This document shows, one piece after another, positions 1 through 6,749 of a stretch of 17,735 nucleotides of DNA. The stretch is from Bdellovibrionales bacterium (GTDB lineage Bacteria > Bdellovibrionota > Bdellovibrionia > Bdellovibrionales > JAMPXM01), in NCBI GenBank assembly GCA_005792225.1, contig SXSP01000507.1, positions 1 to 17,735 of the forward strand. Direction: 5' to 3'. The notes beneath the pieces are model-generated. The model saw nothing but the letters and a program-made list of their open reading frames with translations. It was not told the DNA's origin and made no database searches. Numbering within the stretch: the first letter of the stretch is position 1; each line of letters opens with the position of its first letter. Both the position numbers and the translations under genes were made by a program.

Positions 1-78
1 GAGAAATTTGGACCTTGGTTGGGTCAGGGGTGTGGGCGGCGGGCGGCGCGCGTGACGTGAGCGGCGTGGGTGGCGGGC

Positions 79-295
79 GGCGTTTGGCCGCGGGAGCAAG
101 TCTGGATTGAGCCGCCGACCGAAGGCGCGGTTGAGGCTTCTAGCGCGCGTTCTGGGGAAGGTTGCCGAATCAAGTTGGTCGCCGTGCGAGCGTCGGCGTT
201 TGGCCACGGGAGCAAGTCACGATCGAGTTGCCGACCGAACGCGCAGTCGAGGCTTCTAGCGCGCGTTCTGGGGAAGGTTGCCGAATCAAGTTGGT
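79..295. repeat. Imperfect tandem duplication, 101-bp units offset by 116 bp
   Basis: Positions 79-179 and 195-295 align without gaps. I count 9 mismatches in 101 positions. The last 44 or so bases of each unit, from GAGGCTTCTAGCGCG to the end of the TTGCCGAATCAAGTTGGT core, are identical. This uneven conservation (diverged left half, identical right half) suggests the right half is under constraint or recently homogenised. Confidence 0.85.
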
Positions 296-429
296 GATGT
301 GCGCACCGGGGCACGTGGGTGTGCAATTGAATGCGGTCGGCGACTTGCGCACCGTCGAACTCGGGTGGGCTGCCGAATCAAGTTACCGACGTACGCGGCG
401 TGGAACTCGTATAGGTTGCCGAATCAAAT

Positions 430-446
430 TACCGACGTACGCGGTA
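430..446. repeat. Short inverted repeat in repeat copy 4
   Basis: TACCG (430-434) pairs with CGGTA (442-446) around a 7-nt loop. The equivalent stretch in copy 3 (384-400) keeps the left arm and most of the loop but changes the right arm to CGGCG. The stem could be the hairpin part of a REP-like element, but it is short and only one copy is perfect. Confidence 0.4.
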
Positions 447-662
447 CCACCTGGCCATTCTGCAAATTCATCAGGTCACAATAGGGCCCTCCACTCAAAC
501 GTCTTAAGCGGGTTGCCGAATCACATTGGCGCGGCCATAAAAACGGCGGCGCCGAACTCCGCCCACCCTAGCCACGTCATCCGGACATCCACAAAATATA
601 TTTATGCGCCTGAATGCATCATCGATTGATTTGTGGAAGGGAAAAACCTACAACGACTGCCG

Positions 663-1313
663 ATGGGTGCTCGTAAACAAAAACAACTGACATTCGAGAT
701 TCCGCAGCATGGTGGCAGGCGCGAAGGTGCTGGACGGAAGAAAGTGAATAAGCACGAACTTCCACATTTGGCGAGGCCGATCATCGAGAAGCTCACGCCC
801 GTTCACGTCAACATCAAACTTGTCAGGGGCTTGCCGAATTTGCGAACGCCCAAGTTTCTCAAGGAATTCGCGCGGGCGGCGGAGCGGGCGCGGCGGTTCG
901 GGTTCAATGTACAGCATTTTGCGATTGAGTCGAATCACCTTCACCTCATTGCGGAAGTAAAAAGTAATGATCAACTTGAGAGAGGGATGACAAGCCTGAA
1001 GACTTCGATCGCGTGGATGATTCGCAAGCTGGTTGGACATGCGGGGAAAGTATTTCTCTCACGCTATCATCTTCATGAGATCAAAACGCCAACGGAGATG
1101 AAGAACGCTCTGAAGTATGTGCTCTTCAATCATGCGAAGCATACTGAGCAGCTGCCTTTCGCGGATCCGTATTCGTCGATTTATTTTTTCCGTGAGCTCG
1201 CGGGACTCCATGAGGTTCAGCTCACGGTTCCGCAATGGATTGTCCATATACGGATGGCGGTGACGAGGCCGACTTCGTGGCTGCAGAAACTGGGTTGGCG
1301 ACGAGGGCGGTAA
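663..1313 (+). CDS. REP-associated tyrosine transposase-like protein (Y1_Tnp, HUH)
   Basis: A 216-residue protein of the Y1 transposase (IS200-like/RAYT) superfamily, which cuts and joins single-stranded DNA using a tyrosine. Seen: a basic N-terminus with GGRREGAGRK at 17-26, common in this family; the HUH-type metal motif H92-L-H94 inside NHLHLIAE; and a candidate catalytic tyrosine Y152 in KYVLFNH, the place where relatives have Y-x-x-x-N-P. It ends in a GWRR-type C-terminus typical of relatives. An upstream GTG at 633 would add ten residues, but the family N-terminus (basic, then QLTF..P.HGGRR) fits ATG 663. Neither start has a good ribosome binding site. It stands alone with no partner genes and follows the repeat region. 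RAYTs are usually single-copy and associated with dispersed REP repeats. The key residues look intact, so it may be active. Confidence 0.85.
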   Translation: MGARKQKQLTFEIPQHGGRREGAGRKKVNKHELPHLARPIIEKLTPVHVNIKLVRGLPNLRTPKFLKEFARAAERARRFGFNVQHFAIESNHLHLIAEVKSNDQLERGMTSLKTSIAWMIRKLVGHAGKVFLSRYHLHEIKTPTEMKNALKYVLFNHAKHTEQLPFADPYSSIYFFRELAGLHEVQLTVPQWIVHIRMAVTRPTSWLQKLGWRRGR

Positions 1314-1803
1314 CCTCCGGATAGGAATGTCCTTGGCCGCCGGCTCTTCCCCGCTGTTCCGCTTGCGCAATTCTGGCTTCGGTATTCTCGGTTCTTATCT
1401 CGTTGACGGCGAGCGCCCAGCGAAGAAATGCGCCGAAACGCGGAAGCGAGCTTTCTTGCGGAATCGGACGCAGTTGGTGCGAAGCGCGCGGGCTCAGGGG
1501 TTTTCGATGAAAGCTGAGAAAAAGGCTACCTGGTAAATCCAAGCGTCGTCGTTGAGAAATTTGGGTCGGTATGAACTCGCGGTCGCTCCTGCCTCGGTAG
1601 CCAAGCGTCCTCTTCAATGACCTCAGTTGACTACGCGAGGAGCGATCGATGATCGCCGAACTTCTCCCGACTGTCGGCTACAGTTGGAAACACGATCGAC
1701 AACGCGATAATTAAAATGAATAACAACTTATTCATCATGCATTTTACATATATTTCTGGAGTCAGTAGAAACAGCCCCATCAACAAACAGGGGGAATTTA
1801 GAA
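1314..1803. other. Gene-free stretch between the transposase and a secreted-protein gene
   Basis: No convincing coding region. Overlapping ORFs exist on both strands without start signals or recognisable products. The left part is GC-rich; from about 1690 the sequence becomes AT-rich, as expected for the promoter region of the 1804 gene. It contains two perfect dyads, listed separately or as follows: GCGATC (1642-1647) / GATCGC (1651-1656), and the 1716-1735 hairpin. The 11-mer GAGAAATTTGG (1554-1564) matches the first 11 bases of the window, so it brackets the repeat array plus the transposase in direct orientation. That may be chance. Confidence 0.6.
1716..1735. promoter_or_regulatory. Perfect 8-bp inverted repeat upstream of the 1804 gene
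   Basis: ATGAATAA (1716-1723) and TTATTCAT (1728-1735) are perfect arms around a CAAC loop, in an AT-rich stretch 69 bp before the ATG at 1804. It could be a regulator operator or a leader hairpin. I could not identify a confident -35/-10 pair next to it. Confidence 0.45.
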
Positions 1804-2271
1804 ATGAAGGTACTTCTCGCAGCTCTCGTCGCAATCACCACGACATCGATTGCTCGTGCGGATGGGTTTGATTGTCACACCACGACTCAGGATTTGAACG
1901 TGAAAATCTACAATTACGTTGATCCTTCCGAGGGTACTCGCTCGGCAAGTTTCATGGTTCTTTCGGATCCTTCGGTCGGTTACGGTCGCAAAACGATTGC
2001 GTCTTTTTCGGATCTCAAGGACACTCTCTCTCAAGAGGGTTCCGCGTTTTTCGCCGACGTCGATCTTCGGGTGAGTGAGAGCAACCGCTCGGGCGAAAAC
2101 GTCGGTGGCACTAAACTTGGCCACTTAAAGCATGTCGCCGTTGTCGTTTCGCACTCTTACTCGAATCCCGTGGCCGAGGGGACTTACCTTCCGGGTGCCA
2201 TTCACTTTTACAAACGCAATGGTGAAGTCTCTAGTCAAGGTCTCGTCTGCGTTCGTTACTTAAAGCACTAA
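1804..2271 (+). CDS. Small secreted protein of unknown function
   Basis: A 155-residue exported protein. Residues 1-19 form a signal peptide (Lys2, hydrophobic core LLAALVAI, ending ARA just before D20). The mature part of about 136 residues has two cysteines, C24 near the start and C149 near the end, which could form a disulfide closing the domain. Alternating polar and hydrophobic segments (NVKIYNYV, ASFMVLSD, VAVVVSHSY, GAIHFYKRNG) suggest a small beta-rich fold. It resembles short hypothetical secreted proteins I associate with Bdellovibrio, but I cannot name a family. The start is supported by GGGGGAA at 1790-1796, eight bases before the ATG. It is a single-gene unit followed by a hairpin terminator and converges on flagellin 1. 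Confidence 0.85.
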   Translation: MKVLLAALVAITTTSIARADGFDCHTTTQDLNVKIYNYVDPSEGTRSASFMVLSDPSVGYGRKTIASFSDLKDTLSQEGSAFFADVDLRVSESNRSGENVGGTKLGHLKHVAVVVSHSYSNPVAEGTYLPGAIHFYKRNGEVSSQGLVCVRYLKH

Positions 2272-2285
2272 CCCGCTTTAAGTAC

Positions 2286-2372
2286 CCCCGAGGGAGCTTG
2301 TCAAAGGCGCCCTCGAGGTAGGTGTGGTACCGGGAAGGGAAGGAGTATCCCTCCCCTATTCAATTTTTGTTT
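2286..2372 (+). terminator. Tandem hairpins, the second a rho-independent terminator
   Basis: The first hairpin pairs CCCCGAGGG (2286-2294) with CCCTCGAGG (2310-2318), one mismatch, and has no T tract. The second pairs GGGAAGGGA (2332-2340) with TCCCTCCCC (2348-2356), one mismatch, and is followed by the T-rich TATTCAATTTTTGTTT up to 2372. The T tract lies on the + side, so this ends the 1804 gene before it runs into flagellin 1. Confidence 0.75.
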
Positions 2373-2373
2373 A
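2360..2373. repeat. 14-bp direct repeat, left copy (flanks flagellin 1)
   Basis: TCAATTTTTGTTTA here is repeated exactly at 3660-3673, precisely 1300 bp away in the same orientation. The left copy touches the flagellin 1 stop codon and is also the T tract of the 1804-gene terminator. Together the copies bracket flagellin 1 with its leader, promoter and upstream motif cluster. Confidence 0.7.
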
Positions 2374-3207
2374 TCAGCCCAGAACCTTCATCGCGGCGTT
2401 CGGGGCTTGGTTCGCCTGAGCGAGAACCGAGACCGTCGCGGCCTGGAGGATCTGGTTACGGGCGAGCTCCGCCGACGACTGAGCTACGTCAGTGTCGCGC
2501 ATACGAGAGTTCGCGGCCGAGAGGTTCTCGATCGCGACACCGATGTTGTCGGTTGTCGAGACGAGTCGGTTCTGGATCGCACCCAGGTTGGCGCGGTATC
2601 CGTTTACTTGCTTCTGAGCGCCATCGAGAATCTCGAGGGCGGCGCGAGCGCCTTCTCTTGAAGTGAAGTCGAGGCCATCGACTCCGAGGTTGGCGACCGT
2701 CGCGTTTTGTTCACCGGAATCGTAACCGATTCGGTCATTGAAGTCGTCGTTGTTGATATCGACTTGGAAGTCGAAGCGTCCACCTTCTCCGTTCAAGAGA
2801 TTTGTTTTACCGAAGCGAGTGGACTGCGCGATCCGTTCAGCTTCGTTTTTCAACTGCTGAACTTCGCGGTCGATGAAGGCTCTTTCTTCGTCACCGACGG
2901 AGTCTGAAGAAGCCTGGACACCCAATTCACGGAAGCGAGTCAGGATGTTCGAGATCTCGGAGAGACCGCCTTCAGCCGTCTGAACCATCGAGATACCATC
3001 GTTCGCGTTCCGTTGTGCCTGTTGGTAACCGCGGATGTGTGATTTCAAGTTTTCTGAAATCGAGAGGCCGGCAGCGTCGTCGGCGGATTTCGTGATCCGG
3101 CTACCCGATGACAACTGGGCGAAAGTCTTTTGCAGTTCGCGACCGCTACCGGCGAGCGAACGTTGTGCAGTGATCGAAGCGAGGTTAGTAGCAATTCTCA
3201 ATCCCAT
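2374..3207 (-). CDS. fliC: Flagellin 1
   Basis: A 277-residue flagellin, the filament subunit exported through the flagellar type III apparatus. Seen: the N-terminal D0/D1 helix domain (about 5-140) with the hallmarks SSGSRI (33-38), DDAAGLSIS (43-51), QRNANDGIS and RELGVQASSD, and the C-terminal D1/D0 domain (about 190-277) with ENLSAANSRMRDTD and the usual end QANQAPNAAMKVLG. The variable D2/D3 insert is absent, so it is a short minimal flagellin. Start: MGLRIATN is the family N-terminus, and AGGAGGT lies 5 bases before this ATG; nine extra in-frame upstream codons are rejected. It is transcribed alone from a sigma-28-type promoter about 240 nt upstream. The copy number symbol (fliC1-6 as in Bdellovibrio) cannot be assigned from sequence alone. 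Confidence 0.97.
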   Translation of the reverse strand: MGLRIATNLASITAQRSLAGSGRELQKTFAQLSSGSRITKSADDAAGLSISENLKSHIRGYQQAQRNANDGISMVQTAEGGLSEISNILTRFRELGVQASSDSVGDEERAFIDREVQQLKNEAERIAQSTRFGKTNLLNGEGGRFDFQVDINNDDFNDRIGYDSGEQNATVANLGVDGLDFTSREGARAALEILDGAQKQVNGYRANLGAIQNRLVSTTDNIGVAIENLSAANSRMRDTDVAQSSAELARNQILQAATVSVLAQANQAPNAAMKVLG

Positions 3208-3453
3208 TTGGGACCTCCTGAAGTTTGCACACAATCCCTTACATGCCTTGACGTCGTCTCACCCTACAGAGAACTCAGCCAGGAGCGCCATCAGTGGCGC
3301 CGTTGGTTTTTTGAACACGTTAGTTACCTGTTTTTGCAAGCCACTCACTCGCCTTCGGGCACCCGTTAGGTCATCGCTTGAGCTCGTCGCAGTCACTCGA
3401 TTCGCTCTCGCTCTCTACCGGACCGTCTAGTCCGTGCGTTGCTTACACCAAAC
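3208..3453 (-). promoter_or_regulatory. Long 5' leader of flagellin 1
   Basis: About 240 nt separate the sigma-28-type promoter from the flagellin start, with no believable gene in between. The leader holds a hairpin GCGCCA (3285-3290) / TGGCGC (3295-3300) and ends in the AGGAGGT ribosome binding site. A leader this long suggests post-transcriptional control, but no known riboswitch or binding motif was recognised. Confidence 0.55.
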
Positions 3454-3480
3454 CTTTCGGCGAGGTCGTGTTTGCCTTTA
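3454..3480 (-). promoter_or_regulatory. Sigma-28 (FliA)-type promoter for flagellin 1
   Basis: Read on the minus strand: TAAAGGCA (3480-3473), an exact 11-base spacer, then GCCGAAAG (3461-3454). The FliA consensus is TAAAGTTT-N11-GCCGATAA; TAAAG and GCCGA match fully and the spacing is right. It predicts transcription from about 3447. Confidence 0.75.
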
Positions 3481-3640
3481 GGCTAGTCGAGTAGAACTGG
3501 ACCATGGTCCCGCGGGAACTAGACCAAGGTTTGGAAATTCAGGACTTTGAGTTGGGTTTTCCTGGACCAACGTCCGTGGAAAAAGGTCGGATCGACCGAG
3601 GTCCTACGGACCTTTGGATGATGGACCATGGACCGCGAAG
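3481..3640. promoter_or_regulatory. Cluster of CTRGACCAA / GGACCA motifs upstream of the flagellin 1 promoter
   Basis: This gene-free stretch upstream of the -35 region has repeated motifs: CTGGACCAT at 3497-3505, within the perfect 12-bp palindrome GGACCATGGTCC at 3499-3510; CTAGACCAA at 3519-3527; CTGGACCAA at 3562-3570; ATGGACCAT at 3621-3629; and an inverted repeat AGGTCC/GGACCT at 3599-3613. The reverse complement, TTGGTCYAG, recurs around the flagellin 2 promoter. It may be a binding site for an unknown regulator. Confidence 0.5.
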
Positions 3641-3659
3641 CCAAAAGTCGAGTCCATAA

Positions 3660-3673
3660 TCAATTTTTGTTTA
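3660..3673. repeat. 14-bp direct repeat, right copy (flanks flagellin 1)
   Basis: Identical to 2360-2373. It lies 28 bp past the stop of the minus-strand exonuclease gene. There is no hairpin beside it here, so the repeat is not explained simply as a terminator tail. Confidence 0.7.
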
Positions 3674-3701
3674 CAATGCTTAAAACCGCGTTTCTAACGT
3701 A

Positions 3702-4556
3702 CTACCAGACTTGGCCCCGCAGCTGCTTGTAGACTTCGTGGCAGACTCGCGTGGAGATCGCGGCGCACGGGGGAATATCGTAGGTCACCAGACGAAGGTG
3801 AGGATGGGCCTCGGCTTCTAGGTTCAGGCCGCAGTACATGAGCTGCTCGAGGACGACCGTGTCTTCGGCGTTGTAGGTCATCAGGGTCTCGAGGGCGCGT
3901 TCGACTCCCCATTCGTGCATGCGCCAGAGCTTCACGGCATCGAAGCCGTCGATGTCCATCGACTCACGCTGACGAACGTCGGGGAATTGCGTCTGGAGTT
4001 TTTTGAGTCCGCCGCGGCGATCGTGTTTGGCGAACCAGTAGCGAAGATCGACGTGGGGATTTCGGAGATCCAGTTCAAACTCGCGGCGGAGAAATGGAAG
4101 ATCGAAGGCGGCGCCGTTGAAGGTGACGAGGCAGTGAGCCTCGCGCTCCACCCGTTCCATGAGTTCGCGTTTTCGGTCGTGGCGGTGTTCAACGTGGAGC
4201 TCACCATCGAACAACACCGCGATGGATGTGGAATGCGCCGCCGGAGGAAAGCCCAGGCCGGTTGATTCGATATCAAGATAGGCGATCTTCGTCGCTAAAC
4301 CTTTGTCCAGCAAACCTGGGAGGAAGCGCCACTTCTCAGGGCCTTTGAGTTTTTCCTGGAAGAATGCGAGTTCACCGCAATCGAGCGCCGCGCGCGACTC
4401 CTCAAGGGCCGCGATCAGCTTTTCAGCCTTCTTTGCGCCGAAGAGTTCGCCCAGATTTTCTTCCAACTGATCCCAGTTGTGAAACCCCATCGACCAGAGG
4501 CGCTTCTCGACTTCAGGAGAGATTCCAGGCAAGTGAACAAAGCTGTTTTCTAGCAT
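3702..4556 (-). CDS. DEDDy exonuclease of the YprB-like RNase H family
   Basis: A 284-residue protein with a 3'-5' exonuclease fold. An N-terminal helix-hairpin-helix-like stretch (about 7-30, LPGISPEVEKRLWSMGFHNW) resembles DNA-binding motifs that precede this domain in relatives. The nuclease core starts at about 90. Exo I is D95-I-E97 in YLDIEST. Exo II is FNGAAFD, with N147 and D152. Exo III is Y228-N-A-E-D232, the YxxxD form. All four acids (D95, E97, D152, D232) are present, so it should be active on DNA or RNA ends with two metal ions. This matches the 'RNase_H superfamily' group that includes B. subtilis YprB. The start is ATG 4556; no strong ribosome binding site is visible. It is divergent from the 4691 gene and has no operon partner, so the biological role is unknown. 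Confidence 0.85.
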   Translation of the reverse strand: MLENSFVHLPGISPEVEKRLWSMGFHNWDQLEENLGELFGAKKAEKLIAALEESRAALDCGELAFFQEKLKGPEKWRFLPGLLDKGLATKIAYLDIESTGLGFPPAAHSTSIAVLFDGELHVEHRHDRKRELMERVEREAHCLVTFNGAAFDLPFLRREFELDLRNPHVDLRYWFAKHDRRGGLKKLQTQFPDVRQRESMDIDGFDAVKLWRMHEWGVERALETLMTYNAEDTVVLEQLMYCGLNLEAEAHPHLRLVTYDIPPCAAISTRVCHEVYKQLRGQVW

Positions 4557-4690
4557 AGGCCGGAAACCTTAGCGCCTCGCCGCCTAAAACGGAAGCACGG
4601 TTAGGAAATCGGGAAGTTGCCCAAGAAGTTATTGGTACGCGGTGCGTTTAGGTTGGCGCTGGGAACGGACCCGCGAGTATCTTCGCTGCC

Positions 4691-5206
4691 GTGCCGGTCA
4701 CCCAAGTTTTCCTTCAGCTCGATTCGCAGATCAAAGCCACGGTTGAGAACCTCTTCGTGGTCTCCGCCCAAGTACCGGCGCTCGGCCTCGGCGGAACCCT
4801 GAATGAAGATGGCGCTGCGGTCTTCCGCATCGCAAAGGAATTCTGTCTCTCGCAGCCCGTCGACGAGACCAAGGTCGTCGAGATCGAAGACGTCCTCAGG
4901 TTCCTTCGTTTTACTTGCTGGATGCTGTCGAATGAACCCAACGCGGAACTGAAGCAACTTCTCGCGTCCGTCGTGATGCAGATGCAAGCACAGCACTACG
5001 GGTTCGAAAATTTACTGAAGTCTTTTGGAATCGATCGGCAGCTTGAAAATCAGCTGCCTCGTAAATCGGGTCGTGAAACCAGCCTCAACCTTCAACACAC
5101 AAAACGTGTGAACCAAACCCGCATCCGTGTATCGCGAGAGGGCGCCGACATGCAGACCACCACGGTGGAGTCGACATGGTCGGCATCGGGACGTAAAAAA
5201 CCTTAA
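4691..5206 (+). CDS. Hypothetical protein, about 171 residues
   Basis: A reading frame with codon use like the real genes around it (mostly G or C at third positions), encoding a soluble, mixed protein. An in-frame TAG at 4649 limits how far up it can begin. The first usable start is GTG 4691, and no ribosome binding site precedes it, so the true start is uncertain; the next in-frame ATG codons fall deep in the protein. The N-terminal half looks folded (VTQVFLQLDSQIKATVENLFVVSAQVP; helical VEIEDVLRFLRFTCWML), while the last 50 residues are polar and Arg/Thr-rich. There is no signal peptide or recognised motif. The stop TAA overlaps the stop of the convergent 5203-6219 gene by three bases in TTAA, which supports both genes. 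The antisense ORF on the other strand (4601-4996) reads less well and was rejected. Confidence 0.65.
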   Translation: MPVTQVFLQLDSQIKATVENLFVVSAQVPALGLGGTLNEDGAAVFRIAKEFCLSQPVDETKVVEIEDVLRFLRFTCWMLSNEPNAELKQLLASVVMQMQAQHYGFENLLKSFGIDRQLENQLPRKSGRETSLNLQHTKRVNQTRIRVSREGADMQTTTVESTWSASGRKKP

Positions 5207-6219
5207 GTCGCGGAACGCACCGGCTTCGCACCTCCAGTTGGTGCGTCAGTCGGAGACTCAAGAGCCGCCTTCGTTTGCGTCGCGGTTTCCTGTATTTGCT
5301 TCTTATATGCTTCGGCCTGCTCGGTGGTACGGCAGCTTTTTAGCCCCGCTAGAAATTGCTTTTGCTCGGCTTTGATTTTACCCGCTGGCACATCTTTTCC
5401 CTCTGCATCCGTGACTTTCAGTGAGTTCTCAAAAGACTCATGCTTGAATTGAAACGAACTCTTGTCGTCGGCTTTATTCATAAACGACTGCACGCCCTCG
5501 CCATCGCAAACGAGGCTGAAATCTCCGCGAGCCATTCTTCCGATGACGGCTTGTGAGATTTCTTCTTTCTTCTTTTGGTTCCAAAGGGTGTATGCACCCA
5601 TGCCGAGACCCCCGATGATCCCGCCGATGATGAGCGGAGGAAAGAGCGGAGGAGCGGCCATCATCACCGCACCCGCGAGCATCCACGCACCAACGCCGCC
5701 CGCGTAGGCTCCCAAGACCGCTCCCGCCCCGACCATGAATTTCGGGTCGAGATTTTTATTTTCCTTCTCCGCCGGCGAAGTCCCGATCGCGCCACCGGCC
5801 GCGTGAGCTTCGTTCAAAATGATGGAGAGAAGTGATGACTTGCGCGAGTTCAAAACTTTCTTCAAGGCAAAGTAGTTTTGGTCGATACTCTGGTTCTTAT
5901 CGTAATACCAGTGCTGGCCCTTAAAGCGGATTCCCATTCGCGCATTGCCGACGACCTCGACTTCGGTCTTCTGACCGTTGATGTAGAGAAAATTTTTTCG
6001 AAGTTCCATTCGGGGAGCCGGGCCCGCGCTCTCGAGCTCTTCTTTGATGATTCGAAGTGAGTCAACACTCGCACCCGTTCCGGCGAGCCCATAGAGGAGA
6101 AGTTCGCGCGATGTCGAAAGATTTTCGAGAACAAATTGGGCGTAAGCCCGGCCCGAGGTCGCGTGAGCTGAATTCGAGCCGAACACTAAACAGAAGATGA
6201 CGAGACTTAAGATTCGCAT
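5203..6219 (-). CDS. Exported protein with a glycine-rich hydrophobic segment, unknown function
   Basis: A 338-residue protein with a signal peptide (1-20, MRILSLVIFCLVFGSNSAHA). Residues about 22-135 are mixed alpha/beta. Residues about 160-212 are strongly hydrophobic and Gly/Ala-rich (GAGAVLGAYAGGVGAWMLAGAVMMAAPP...IIGGIIGGLGMGAYTLW) with GxxxG spacings, most like a membrane-inserting helical hairpin, followed by a basic WNQKKKEE boundary. The C-terminal part is charged, with two cysteines (in LVCDGE and LKSCRTT) that may pair, and ends in a Pro/Gly/Ala tail. Start ATG 6219 is preceded by a G-rich GGAGGGGG. A strong terminator sits 45 bp upstream, so the gene depends on its own promoter or on read-through. 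I recognise no family. Glycine-zipper-like segments occur in outer-membrane and pore-forming proteins, but that is only analogy. Confidence 0.8.
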   Translation of the reverse strand: MRILSLVIFCLVFGSNSAHATSGRAYAQFVLENLSTSRELLLYGLAGTGASVDSLRIIKEELESAGPAPRMELRKNFLYINGQKTEVEVVGNARMGIRFKGQHWYYDKNQSIDQNYFALKKVLNSRKSSLLSIILNEAHAAGGAIGTSPAEKENKNLDPKFMVGAGAVLGAYAGGVGAWMLAGAVMMAAPPLFPPLIIGGIIGGLGMGAYTLWNQKKKEEISQAVIGRMARGDFSLVCDGEGVQSFMNKADDKSSFQFKHESFENSLKVTDAEGKDVPAGKIKAEQKQFLAGLKSCRTTEQAEAYKKQIQETATQTKAALESPTDAPTGGAKPVRSAT

Positions 6220-6264
6220 GGAGCCCCCTCCCCCATTAGAGCACGGGCTCGATCGATACCTAAA

Positions 6265-6297
6265 TAAAAAACCCCGGAGGGGGAACCCCTCCGGGGT
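6265..6297 (-). terminator. Strong rho-independent terminator (minus strand)
   Basis: CCCCGGAGGGG (6272-6282) and CCCCTCCGGGG (6286-6296) form a perfect 11-bp stem, extended by an A-T pair, with a GAA loop. On the minus strand it is followed by TTTTTT-A-TTTA. There is no T tract on the plus side. It is the first obvious terminator after flagellin 2, whose stop lies about 450 bp upstream. Confidence 0.9.
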
Positions 6298-6749
6298 GGG
6301 CTTAAAGGTCGTGTCTGTGGGCTACGACCCTACGAAACCTAAAAAACTCAATCTCATGTCGACAGCCCTGCCGACGTCGAGTCACGCGAATGATGCCGAT
6401 GCGTAACTCGTTTGCCGCGATCAAACCATGATGTCGCTCAATCCAAATCCATGCTCCCTCTTCAAGGAGCTACGAGTTCCCGCGAGTCATCCCGAAGAAT
6501 GAGTCACCGAATCCCGCATGGGTGAGCCCTGAAGTTTTCGTTGGTTCGCAAAGCCGACGCTCACAACACGTCGACTCAAGGGAAGAGGAGGCGAACCCTC
6601 AAAAAACTCAATCGATCACAGGGCCGTACTTCGCAGCTACTCCGAACCAGATCCCACGGCTGCGAAACCCGCGGGGGACCACAACGATCAGCGATCTCAC
6701 GAGCGACCCGCGCGGCTCACGCGCACGCGGGCGCTCCCCATTCTTTGTA
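6298..6749 (-). other. Structured gene-free region after flagellin 2 (long 3' UTR or RNA gene candidate)
   Basis: About 450 bp without a credible gene lie between the flagellin 2 stop and the strong terminator. It is rich in inverted repeats: TTCGCAGC (6630-6637) with GCTGCGAA (6659-6666), perfect 8 bp; and AACTCGT (6405-6411) with ACGAGTT (6472-6478), enclosing the hairpin GCTCC (6453-6457) / GGAGC (6466-6470). A 13-mer, AAAAAACTCAATC, occurs at 6341-6353 and again at 6601-6613. No tRNA-like T-loop, RNase P, 6S or tmRNA signature was found. It is either a long 3' UTR of flagellin 2 or an independent small RNA. Confidence 0.5.

Larger units (their letters stand above)
1..600. repeat. GC-rich intergenic repeat region with five TTGCCGAATCA-type cores
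   Basis: No credible gene is seen here; the overlapping short reading frames on both strands are by-products of the GC-rich repeats. The core TGCCGAATCA occurs five times in the same orientation, starting at 163, 279, 371, 417 and 514. The spacings are 116, 92, 46 and 97, so 92 is twice 46. Copies 1 and 2 continue as AGTTGGT. Copies 3 and 4 continue as a(g/a)TTACCGACGTACGCGG. Copy 5 continues as CATTGGCG. The spacing and flanks are irregular, so this is not CRISPR. The array ends about 100 bp before a RAYT-like transposase gene, which suggests REP-like elements, but no classical GTAG-hairpin REP was recognised. Confidence 0.75.

Noticed and set aside
163..530. Repeated core could be a CRISPR array
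   Set aside because: Spacings are 116, 92, 46 and 97, the conserved part is only about 10-20 bp, flanks vary, and no cas genes are present.
1..1564. GAGAAATTTGG at 1-11 and 1554-1564 as ends of a mobile unit
   Set aside because: Only 11 bases, no inverted ends, and the window begins at the first copy, so its context is unknown; noted only in the 1314-1803 entry.
1222..1617. Minus-strand ORF of 131 codons after the transposase
   Set aside because: It overlaps the transposase 3' end, has no start signal, and its Arg/Ser/Pro-rich composition matches no protein family.
4601..4996. Minus-strand ORF of 131 codons opposite the 4691 gene
   Set aside because: It starts with GTG without a ribosome binding site and reads like the complement of a real gene; the plus-strand frame has better codon use and a stop that fits its neighbour.
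6541..6560. CGCAAAGCC on the plus strand resembles part of a GEMM-I c-di-GMP riboswitch
   Set aside because: The other conserved parts of GEMM-I (GGGCAAACC-type element before, GGCCTAAACC-type and closing stem after) are absent, and it is antisense to the flagellin 2 transcript.
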